From: Citreicella sp. C3M06
GTDB taxonomy: Bacteria; Pseudomonadota; Alphaproteobacteria; Rhodobacterales; Rhodobacteraceae
DNA length: 32,822 nucleotides
Direction: 5' to 3'
Assembly (NCBI RefSeq): GCF_018860705.1
Contig: NZ_JAHKQA010000050.1
Span: 1-32,822 of the forward strand
Shown here one piece after another: positions 16,901-24,100 of the stretch. Each line of letters begins with the position of its first letter. Positions within the stretch are counted from its first letter, which is position 1. Position numbers and translations under genes: made by a program. The notes beneath the pieces were generated by a model. The model had not been told where the DNA came from and did not search any database. It worked only from the letters and a program-made list of their open reading frames with translations.

Positions 16901-19900
16901 AGGGGCGACGCATGGCAAGCGGCGGCCAGCGCGGCGCAGGCTAGCCTGTCGCGGCCCGGCGACGAGCAGAACCTGCAAGCGTTTCAAAACGCGCTGGCCG
17001 AGCGGCATCGCGATGCGCTGGTGGCCGATTTTATGCAGAACCGCATCGCCGCCGAGCCGCGGCTGAGCGCCCGCATCACCGATCACGAGGCGCTTTTCGG
17101 CTATCTGTTGCTGGACGTGAACGTCAGCAGCGCCGTGCCGACCAGCCGCATCATAGAGGCGACCGCCGCGCTTCAGCTGTATATCTCGCGCGCGCTCGAA
17201 GGGCTGGAACCCGACGTTTCGTTCATCGACCGCCGTGGCAACGACCGTCGCCCCGCGCTGGCCGCCCAGTGGGAGCTGGACCGCGATTACCGCATGTGGG
17301 AGGCGAACCAGAAGCTGCAGCTGTATCCGCAGAACTACCTTGAACCCGAATTACGGCAGATCACCTCGCCGGAGTTCGACACGCTGTTGCAGGCCGTCTC
17401 GGGCGGTGACATGGGCCCCGACACGGTCGAGGCGGCGGTCAACGCCTACATGAGCGCGCTGGCCGGGCTGTGCGACCTGAGCCTGTGCAGCTTTTTCGCC
17501 GACCGCCACAGCGACGGCGCTGCGGACGGGATCGAAAATACCACCTATCATGTGCTTGCCAAGGCCAAGTGGGAACCGGGGCGTTTCTTTTATCGCAAGC
17601 TGGACGCAGATTTCCGCACCATCGCCGCGATGGAAGACGGACTGGAAAACGGCGTGCCATGGCTCAAGGCGATGGATTGGACCTATTGGCAAGAGGTGAC
17701 GCTGCCGCTGACCTTCGATCTGTTCTCGGAGGTCGCGGTCTGCGTGTTCCGCAACCGGTTCTATTTCTTCTGGATCGAGATCGAGGAGCGCCGCGAACAA
17801 AGCGGCGAGGCCCCCCGGTCGATCTGGCGTCTGCACCCTCGCTACATGCGCTGCGATCAGAACGCGCTGGTGGGGCCGATGCTCAAACCCGGGCTTTTCA
17901 CCCACGGCGACCCGGGCAAAGGCGCTGCGGCAGTGTCGCTTGGGGATGCGTTCGAATGGACCGGCGCGCGCCCTGAGTTGAACGGCACCTACCACCCGAC
18001 GCGCGCCCCGGACAACCTGTACACTTACGGCGTGCTCGATCCCCAGCCGAACGACAGCGCCCCCAGCGGCGAGACGCTGACCGTGAGTTTTGGCATCGAC
18101 CTGCCCGAACAGACCGCCGAAGCCAGCCCCACGGATGCGGCCAACACCCGCCGCAGCACGTCGCTGCACATACGCTTGTCGCAGGAATGGTCCGACGCGA
18201 TCCTTGACCTGAACCGGGCCATCGACACCGCCGCCGAAGACAGCGCGCCGGCGGGTTACGCGCCGGTTCATCCCCGGCTGGTGTCGGATTTCGCGGTCGT
18301 CGCCGACCAGTACAGCCAGACGATCGAACACGAGGTGCCGGACAAACTGGTCGCGCGCTATGAGTTTTCCCAGCCCTGCCCGATCAAGCTGCACAACGGC
18401 TTTGCGCCCGGGCGGATGCGCTCTGTCGCCACCTTTGTGCCCGCCCCGCGTGGCGCCTCCAGCGCGGGATCGGTCAAGGTTCAGTTCGAGATCGGGCAAG
18501 GGCTTTACACCCTCACGACGACGGACCCGGATCTGGATATCCTGCACCTGCTCGAAGAAACCAAAGCCACGCCGGGGTCTGTTGTCTGGACCACGGAATT
18601 CAGGAAACACGGGGAACGGGTCGGCGGCTCTGGCTCTGGCGCGACGGAATGGATGCCCGCGCGCTTCGTGCGATCCGATGTGCCGATCCCGGCCCCGGAC
18701 AGGACCGGCCTGCGCACCGCCAGCTTTTCCCATCCGCTGAATGTGCAGGTTTCAACGGGTTTGTCGATGTTCTCGGGCTGGACCGTCGCCGAGGGCGAAA
18801 CCGGAGAATACGAGATCGAGGCCGTCCTGCGGCGCTATCCCAGCCCGGTGACGCTGCTGGCCGGATCGCCCGGCGCGCGCGAGACCGTGGCCCCCGAAGA
18901 AGCGGAACTGCGCGCCGATCTTTCGGTGGGCACCTTCGTCCTGCGGCCCGCGAACGGGCTGGTCAACATCGGCTGGACCCAGACCGGGCAGCACGGCAGC
19001 CGCAATTTCATGCATCTTGTCGACCGCCCCGACCGTACCATCGGCGACACCTATGTGTTGGCGAATTCATCCACGGTGCTGGCAGATCTGGCGCGAACCA
19101 TGCCCCGCCCGGGTGGCTGCGAAACTCTGTTCGAGCTGCGCAACCAAGGCGGAACCGAGGATTACGGCACCTTTTTCCACCAATACGGTGCCACGCTTGG
19201 CGCGATCTACGGCGACGACGCCGCGCTAAACCCGGCGCGCCTGCCGACCGAGGCATTCGACTTTGACAGCGCCTATGGGGCCTATGGCTGGGAGGTGTTC
19301 TATCACCTGCCTGCCGCCATTGCAGCGGGCTATACCAGCGGCGGGCAATACGATCTTGCGCTGGAATGGCTGCGCCGCATCTTCGATCCGCAGCTGGACC
19401 CCGCATGGCGGGTGCAGCCGCTGATTGACGCGCGCGATCCCGGCGGGCTGCACGCCTTTGATACCGGGGCGGTCACCATCGACCCCGACCGCATCGCGCA
19501 GGATTACCCGTTTTACTACCAGCAAGCCGCCATCCGTAGCACGCTGGAGGTTCTGATCGATGCCGGAGACGCCGAATACGAACAGGAAACCCGCGACAGC
19601 CTGCGCCGGGCCAAGGCGCGCTATGTCGCGGCACGGCAGTTGTTCGACGATACCCTGTCGGCCTCGCTGGAAAACGTGGTGAACACTCCGTGGACCGATC
19701 CGACCCTCGGCGCTGCGGCCACCACGGACCAGGACGTCTTTCTGCCGCCCTACAATGCCGAGTTGCGCGCGCTTTACGCCACCATTCAGGACCGGTTGCA
19801 CAACCTGCGTCACTGGCTGACCCTTGCGGGTGAACCGCTTGACGTGCCGCTTCTGGCGAAACCCGTCGATCCGCGCCAGTTGCAGCGCGCCGCCAAGGCC

Positions 19901-21502
19901 AGCCTTGCGCTGCGCGGCGGATCGCCGGACGAAGACCCGGAACCCGCCCCTCCCCCTGTCGATTTCATCTATGTTCTCGACTCCGTGCGCAGCTGCCTTG
20001 GCAACCTCAAGCTGACCAGCTACCGGCTGCAGGATACCTGCGAAAAGGAAGCGGATGCCCAGATGCGGCAACTGCAAATGGACGCCAGTATCGCCAAGGC
20101 AGGGCGCGCGATAGATCTGCATGATTACGTCATCAACGCCGCCGAACGCGATGTGGCGATCAAGGGCGTTCAGGTCGCCGCCGCGACCACCGCGATGGCC
20201 GGTCTTGTGGCGCAGATGCTGCTTCGCACCTATGACGTCGTGTCCCGGACCGCCGAGGCCGGTTTTGCCCGGGTCGACGTGGCCCGAACGCATCTGGTGA
20301 ATGTCGCCAGCAAGATTTCGGCGGCGCTGAAATCCAGCATCCCGGACACGTTCGGCCTGTCGACCGGCGGGCAGAATCTGGAACAGGCGGATGTGGTCGG
20401 CTGCATCCACCTGATCAGCTATTTTCTGTACAAGAAAGAGGCGCGGGACAAGACCGCCGCCCTGCGCGTCTCGAAGGGCGAGTTGCTTGAACTAAGCGCG
20501 AAATTCTCGACCCTTGGCTTTGCGCTCACCACCGCAAGCATGGACCTGAGCAAGGCCAAGGCGGTGCTGGACCATCAGCGCGCCGTTGGCGAAGAGCTGG
20601 ACAAGCAGGAGCTGGCCGCGCAGGCGGTGCGGGACAAATGGGACGAGGTTTTTGGCGGCACGCGCGTTTACAGTCCCTTCCGGCAGGATCTGGAGCGCCT
20701 GTACCAACAGGAATGGGCGGTGGCGCAGGAACGCTGCCGGTTGCTGGTTCGGCTTTACGACGAAGAAACCGATCGCAGCGACGGGGCCAGCTTTCTCACC
20801 ACCTCCAGCATCGGGGGCGAGCCTGAAAAGTTCAGCGCGCCGCACCGGCTGGCGCTGGATGTGGAACGGCTTGAAACCGCCTTTATCCAGGCCGCGCTGG
20901 ACAAGGCCAGCGACACGAGCGAGTTCACCGTTGCCCTGTCCGAAATGCCGTCGCTCGGGCAGCAGACCGCGGCGCTGGACGAGCTTCTGGCGCAGGGCGA
21001 AACCTGTTTCCGCCTGACCGACGAGATGGTCGATGTGTTCTATCCCGGCCAGTACGACCGGCGCATTCAAAGCATCGCCGTGCGCTGGCCCAGCCTGTCG
21101 GATGCCGGGCTGCGCCCGCATGCGCGTCTGACACAGATTTCAAACACATGTTTCCTGTCGCCGAACCGCGCCGCCGCGGGCGAGGCGCGCATCCGGCGGG
21201 ACCGATACCCGATGCAAAGCCTGTCGCTGGGGTCATGCGAGGTCGACTCCCGGTTGCTGCAATCGCCGCCGGGGGTGCTGGGCCGGTTCCAGAACACCGG
21301 GCTGGATTCGTGCTGGAAGCTGGTGATCCCGACGCTTCAGGCGCTCCACCGGGACCCGAAGGGTCACGGCGCGGGGGCAGGCATAGGTCGCGGCGCGGGT
21401 CGGGCGTGGCGCAGCGCGGCCGAGGCCCGCAGCAAAACCCTGCGGGACGCCCTGACAGAGATCGAATTCACGGTCCGCTTCAGCGGCCGCTGGGCACCAT
21501 AG
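13946..21502 (+). CDS. Tc-toxin A subunit (TcA/TcdA-like)
   Basis: A 2518-residue single-gene relative of Photorhabdus/Yersinia TcA proteins, which form the pentameric receptor-binding, pore-forming translocation channel of Tc toxins. Landmarks in order: a VRP1-type N-terminal region with QSPAAYLCHLY (162-172) and KRRPDLHALVLSEANL (196-211); the ABC-toxin/neuraminidase-like region (about 1045-1290) with VPTSRIIEATAALQLY, QLYPQNYLEPELR and FFYRKLDADF; the C-terminal part from about 1765 with GWEVFYHLPAAIA, EWLRRIFDPQ and DRLHNLRHW; a long helical channel segment (about 2165-2275); and the TcB-binding end with FYPGQYDRRIQSIAVRWPSL. No signal peptide is seen, as is normal for TcA. GAGAGGTGAT precedes the ATG. 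No TcB, TcC/YD-repeat or holin/lysozyme gene is in the window. The frame is intact throughout, so it is probably functional or recently so. Confidence 0.9.
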   Translation: MLSPTDFSPHADRKRHRARRVAAKDALRRQSFRHSQRLSFTAMARDPFYRGIAAGCCPATLAANIRDLGFSLAADVAACGTPAALRARLADRAQPDEANLSRLLTQARREALRAWRLSRHALAVNDPMGRALRHIPAPLSQDSASTQSLPAYASPASLQSSQSPAAYLCHLYRIATGEDAEIGIRCPTSSPFAIAKRRPDLHALVLSEANLKTELPTLELVNEVLGAERSAAKLAADLAAGFHPLALPYDHAATRARTALAQLGNTRFNDIAARITSLPTDGSAGYGWARDRPGLMGVPDAVMPLLTGAQADPAERPATLQGLYGCTTRAAASGTDQLMQSLDQTFDGLTQLLGLYNVSREGTGSAAQRDFATAFLNNDVPFAITYAQLLKSATMAGEPLPAPVLRSLNILARLQRGTGLAYHDLNTILALPGAAADGAATGADDPVAPARTVTDAGVRLLASYPLYQEAFGLSPAGFAALFGAPCPYWRADVILPAQDDGTALEQTERSFLRSLFHEDAPALQTLLDAGTTPVLDPDLAPLIARGLGLTALELDRLVAVLDASFALSQGLDARGLGGLYRLSTLCRMLGWPVLSGLAAIDRLPGGPAALYLRNETAAQTLALCDALDWLLALSRWMTETGLTPDALCALLAPDAALLGDAQIAWLGALQDAFAPIAAKAGVFAGAETWQGPEGGETTIAAETWHAHLKSTASGPILRSSGVFYDDADRAGIEAACKDCLIAAGLDPAASGIAEPLRLLVARLDALRNAQAELIAAQVVSLDPGLSVVAAVSLIGWAQSRPLRLLHDLLAGPDDPACLHWMSELTRHISAASALSLGEADLWLVAEHPDWLVDAPQSDTLGLAQLYHLQRFGTLQVGVASDAAWVGYLAQSQDSPPEAQAPGDLPGDWVTGCRQVMALMLGCATEDADVYLDALLGPGRVAQSVAEIDAVARHVRLADELGLSAADLLALTRVSDPGLETQSSPHRGDAWQAAASAAQASLSRPGDEQNLQAFQNALAERHRDALVADFMQNRIAAEPRLSARITDHEALFGYLLLDVNVSSAVPTSRIIEATAALQLYISRALEGLEPDVSFIDRRGNDRRPALAAQWELDRDYRMWEANQKLQLYPQNYLEPELRQITSPEFDTLLQAVSGGDMGPDTVEAAVNAYMSALAGLCDLSLCSFFADRHSDGAADGIENTTYHVLAKAKWEPGRFFYRKLDADFRTIAAMEDGLENGVPWLKAMDWTYWQEVTLPLTFDLFSEVAVCVFRNRFYFFWIEIEERREQSGEAPRSIWRLHPRYMRCDQNALVGPMLKPGLFTHGDPGKGAAAVSLGDAFEWTGARPELNGTYHPTRAPDNLYTYGVLDPQPNDSAPSGETLTVSFGIDLPEQTAEASPTDAANTRRSTSLHIRLSQEWSDAILDLNRAIDTAAEDSAPAGYAPVHPRLVSDFAVVADQYSQTIEHEVPDKLVARYEFSQPCPIKLHNGFAPGRMRSVATFVPAPRGASSAGSVKVQFEIGQGLYTLTTTDPDLDILHLLEETKATPGSVVWTTEFRKHGERVGGSGSGATEWMPARFVRSDVPIPAPDRTGLRTASFSHPLNVQVSTGLSMFSGWTVAEGETGEYEIEAVLRRYPSPVTLLAGSPGARETVAPEEAELRADLSVGTFVLRPANGLVNIGWTQTGQHGSRNFMHLVDRPDRTIGDTYVLANSSTVLADLARTMPRPGGCETLFELRNQGGTEDYGTFFHQYGATLGAIYGDDAALNPARLPTEAFDFDSAYGAYGWEVFYHLPAAIAAGYTSGGQYDLALEWLRRIFDPQLDPAWRVQPLIDARDPGGLHAFDTGAVTIDPDRIAQDYPFYYQQAAIRSTLEVLIDAGDAEYEQETRDSLRRAKARYVAARQLFDDTLSASLENVVNTPWTDPTLGAAATTDQDVFLPPYNAELRALYATIQDRLHNLRHWLTLAGEPLDVPLLAKPVDPRQLQRAAKASLALRGGSPDEDPEPAPPPVDFIYVLDSVRSCLGNLKLTSYRLQDTCEKEADAQMRQLQMDASIAKAGRAIDLHDYVINAAERDVAIKGVQVAAATTAMAGLVAQMLLRTYDVVSRTAEAGFARVDVARTHLVNVASKISAALKSSIPDTFGLSTGGQNLEQADVVGCIHLISYFLYKKEARDKTAALRVSKGELLELSAKFSTLGFALTTASMDLSKAKAVLDHQRAVGEELDKQELAAQAVRDKWDEVFGGTRVYSPFRQDLERLYQQEWAVAQERCRLLVRLYDEETDRSDGASFLTTSSIGGEPEKFSAPHRLALDVERLETAFIQAALDKASDTSEFTVALSEMPSLGQQTAALDELLAQGETCFRLTDEMVDVFYPGQYDRRIQSIAVRWPSLSDAGLRPHARLTQISNTCFLSPNRAAAGEARIRRDRYPMQSLSLGSCEVDSRLLQSPPGVLGRFQNTGLDSCWKLVIPTLQALHRDPKGHGAGAGIGRGAGRAWRSAAEARSKTLRDALTEIEFTVRFSGRWAP

Positions 21503-21563
21503 GCGGCCCCCGAATGCATCGCCTCGGCGTTCAGCCCACTGATACCAAATGCGAAACCATTGT

Positions 21564-21576
21564 TGACAAGATGTCA
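21564..21576. promoter_or_regulatory. inverted repeat upstream of the polysaccharide operon
   Basis: TGACA-AGA-TGTCA, a perfect dyad, with looser symmetry extending outward (TGTTGACA on the left, TGTCACAACA on the right). It lies about 210 bases before the HPt start in an AT-richer spacer. It may be a response-regulator or repressor operator. Confidence 0.35.
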
Positions 21577-21601
21577 CAACAGTCACCTCTCACAGACATC
21601 T

Positions 21602-21631
21602 TTCACCGTCTGTGCAAGACATGCTTACAAT
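21602..21631 (+). promoter_or_regulatory. weak sigma-70-like promoter candidate
   Basis: TTCACC (21602-21607), an 18-base spacer, and TACAAT (21626-21631). The -10 is good (5 of 6 to TATAAT) but the -35 is poor (4 of 6). It lies between the dyad at 21564 and the HPt gene and would give a leader of about 150 bases. Confidence 0.25.
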
Positions 21632-21784
21632 TTTTGACTAGTTTGAGGATGAATTGGGATGAAATCCGCGTCTTCGGGTTTTCCAGGGCGCAAAGTCTGC
21701 TATTACCTGCAAACTCCGGCTCTGGCTTTCCTGGGTACGAATGAACGCCCTATCTACTTTGCGTCTGGCAGGAGGACGTTTGCG

Positions 21785-22153
21785 ATGCCCGAAGACAAGC
21801 CGCGTTTCGAAGACCGCGTAGCGGAGATCCGCATGCGATTTCTCGAGACCATTCCGGACCGGCTGAAGGAAATCCGGGAGGCCATTCAGACCCCGGAAAA
21901 CTCGGACCCCGAAGAAACCCAGCTGCGCAAGGCGCACCGCATGTTGCATGACATGACCGGCAGCGCAGCGATGCTGGAACTCGACCACATCGAGGGCGCA
22001 TTCCGCCGCGCGCTGCGCATTGCCGAAGTGGCCGATGCCAAGAACACGCCATTCAACAGCGAAGAGCTTGTCATCATCAATGATGCGCTTGCCGATATTC
22101 TGGACGTGCTAGGTCAAGAGAACGCCAGCGCCCAAAATCAGAACCAGGACTGA
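21785..22153 (+). CDS. histidine phosphotransfer (HPt) protein
   Basis: A 122-residue, almost wholly helical protein with the HPt core AHRMLHDMTGSAAMLELDHI (50-69). By alignment with the usual H-x-x-K-G-x-x motif, H55 is the phospho-accepting residue; the usual Lys is Thr58, and Gly59 is kept. The frame is open upstream to 21659, but the ATG at 21785 has a perfect AGGAGG (21770-21775) nine bases ahead, so it is the start. It is the first gene of the operon and sits six bases before the BcsB-like gene. It probably shuttles phosphate between the histidine kinase and two response regulators encoded further down. Confidence 0.75.
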   Translation: MPEDKPRFEDRVAEIRMRFLETIPDRLKEIREAIQTPENSDPEETQLRKAHRMLHDMTGSAAMLELDHIEGAFRRALRIAEVADAKNTPFNSEELVIINDALADILDVLGQENASAQNQNQD

Positions 22154-22159
22154 GATTTC

Positions 22160-24094
22160 ATGACCCTTGCCAGACTCCTCATCGGCGTACTTGCCTTTGC
22201 GCCGGGCGTCGCCTCTGCCCAAAGCACAGACCAAGAGCAGCCCGCCGCCGTGGCCGATGCCACTGCCGGGTCGATCACCCGCACTACGACGCTTGCGGAT
22301 CTTGGATTTGGCGACGGTCTGACGTTCCGGCAGCTGTCCGGGCAAAGCACCGTGTTCGTTCCCGTGCCGGACACCGCTCCGCTGCGCGGCGGGACGATCA
22401 CGCTGGATCTGAAGCATGGCGCAACCGTGCCCGTGGACCGCTATCTGCAAATTTCGGTCGGCGCCCGGGTGGTGTCGACGCAATCCCTTGGGAACCGCGA
22501 AGAGACCCTGAGCATTCCGGTGCCCGTTGGCCCGTCGGACGTGGCGAACGGGTTTCTTGCGGTCAGCCTGTCGTATTCAGGGGCTTTTTCGGATCGGGTG
22601 TGCATCGACGAACGCGCCTCGGGTGATTTCCTGCAAATCTCGCCCGCGTCTTCGATCACACTTGAACTGGACGCGGACGGCATCAACTCTCCGGCGTTGT
22701 TCGCGGGCTTCCGTCCGGGAAATATGCGCATCGCGCTGCCGGATCAATCGTCGCTGGGCGGGCTGGCCGCTGCCACCCGCGCCGCTGCGCTGTTCGGCGG
22801 CGAGACCGGCAGCGTCCGGTTCGGCACGGACGCAGGCCCGAGCGGGCAGGACTGGACCGAAGGCGCCGTGCAACTGGACATCGCGACCTCGGGCGTGCAA
22901 AGCGAAATGCAGGTGCTGACCGACGCCCGCTTCCCCCACCTGACGGTGCGCGGCACCGATCCGCAGCTGGGCCTTTGGCAGCTTGCATCGAACTGGGCCG
23001 CGCTGGCCGGGGGCGACAGCGCCATCACCACGGCGGTGTCGCCGGACAACCCGACCAATGATGTTCTTGCGCTGTCGTCGCTGAACGCCGACCTGACGCC
23101 GCGTCTGGTGGTCTCCACTCAGGATGTGCTGATCCCGTTTGAATCCGCGGATCTGCCGGCGGGCAAGACCGTGGCAGCGGTCGATCTGATGATGGCGGCG
23201 GCGCTTGACGCCGAAGGGCACGGCGCGACCGCGTCGGTCTATCTGAACGAAACGCTGCTGGGAAACCGGCCGCTGCCCAACGGCACCCCCGAACGGCTGA
23301 CCTTCAACGTGCCGCGCGGGCTGATCGGGCGCGACAACCTGCTGCGCGTGTCGATCCAGCGGCAGCCCTCGGGCGGGGAATGCCGGTTCAAGCCGCAGGG
23401 CTACCCGGCGCAGATCCTGCCCGGCAGCACGCTGCGTCTGGCCGATGCCGATGATGGCGACGACCACTTCTTCACCCTTCGTCAGGATTTCGGCGAGGGC
23501 GTGCAGCTGGTGCTGGACCCCGATCTTGACCTTGCAAGTGCACTGCCCTGGATTTCCGGCGTGGCCGGGACCATGATCCCCGACCGCGCGACGATCCTGC
23601 CCCGCGCCAGCGTGTCGGCGCTCGAGCCGGGGCTGCCCTTTTTCGTCATCTCTCAATCCAATCCCGGAGACGGCGATCCAGCGATCGATTTCGACAGCGG
23701 CCGGGTCGAGATCCGCAACCGCAGCGGCGAATTGATGTTTGCCGGAGACGAGCTTGACCGGATCGGCGTCGCCCAGATCGTCACGCGCGGCGATCAGACG
23801 GGGCTCTGGCTGCGGCCGGGCACTGGCCCCGCTCCGGAACCCACGGTGCAACAGCCGCTGGTGCTGAACCGCGGCGATCTGGCTTTGCTCGACCAGAAGG
23901 GCGTGATCGTCGCCACCGGCACCCGGGTGAACCCGGTGCTGGATGTCGCCTATCCCGACCGCACCAGCCTTGCGCAGATCCTTGCCAAGTACCGGCCGTG
24001 GATCGTTGGTGGCGCATGGCTTTTGCTGACGCTGCTCGTGCTGATCGTCTTCCAGCGCATCTATCGGAACCGGCGCAACGGCTCGGCGGGCTGA
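22160..24094 (+). CDS. BcsB-like periplasmic polysaccharide synthase subunit
   Basis: 644 residues. A Sec signal peptide (LARLLIGVLAFAPGVASAQS, cleavage about residue 20) is followed by a large beta-rich periplasmic region and one C-terminal membrane helix (IVGGAWLLLTLLVLIVFQ, near 616-633) with a short basic tail. This is the topology of BcsB, the partner that completes the BcsA synthase in cellulose production and guides the polymer through the periplasm. Supporting segments are the repeated jelly-roll-like halves, SVYLNETLLGNRPLP and the C-terminal half FFTLRQDFGEGVQL. It is shorter than E. coli BcsB (about 780). It is directly followed, six bases later, by the membrane glycosyltransferase, as bcsB usually neighbours bcsA. 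Whether the polymer is cellulose cannot be said. Confidence 0.75.
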   Translation: MTLARLLIGVLAFAPGVASAQSTDQEQPAAVADATAGSITRTTTLADLGFGDGLTFRQLSGQSTVFVPVPDTAPLRGGTITLDLKHGATVPVDRYLQISVGARVVSTQSLGNREETLSIPVPVGPSDVANGFLAVSLSYSGAFSDRVCIDERASGDFLQISPASSITLELDADGINSPALFAGFRPGNMRIALPDQSSLGGLAAATRAAALFGGETGSVRFGTDAGPSGQDWTEGAVQLDIATSGVQSEMQVLTDARFPHLTVRGTDPQLGLWQLASNWAALAGGDSAITTAVSPDNPTNDVLALSSLNADLTPRLVVSTQDVLIPFESADLPAGKTVAAVDLMMAAALDAEGHGATASVYLNETLLGNRPLPNGTPERLTFNVPRGLIGRDNLLRVSIQRQPSGGECRFKPQGYPAQILPGSTLRLADADDGDDHFFTLRQDFGEGVQLVLDPDLDLASALPWISGVAGTMIPDRATILPRASVSALEPGLPFFVISQSNPGDGDPAIDFDSGRVEIRNRSGELMFAGDELDRIGVAQIVTRGDQTGLWLRPGTGPAPEPTVQQPLVLNRGDLALLDQKGVIVATGTRVNPVLDVAYPDRTSLAQILAKYRPWIVGGAWLLLTLLVLIVFQRIYRNRRNGSAG

Positions 24095-24100
24095 TCCTTC

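Noticed and set aside
17351-18733. 460-residue minus-strand frame inside the toxin gene
   Set aside because: Lies wholly opposite the conserved TcA reading frame.
22577-23851. 424-residue minus-strand frame opposite the BcsB-like gene
   Set aside because: Antisense shadow without motifs.
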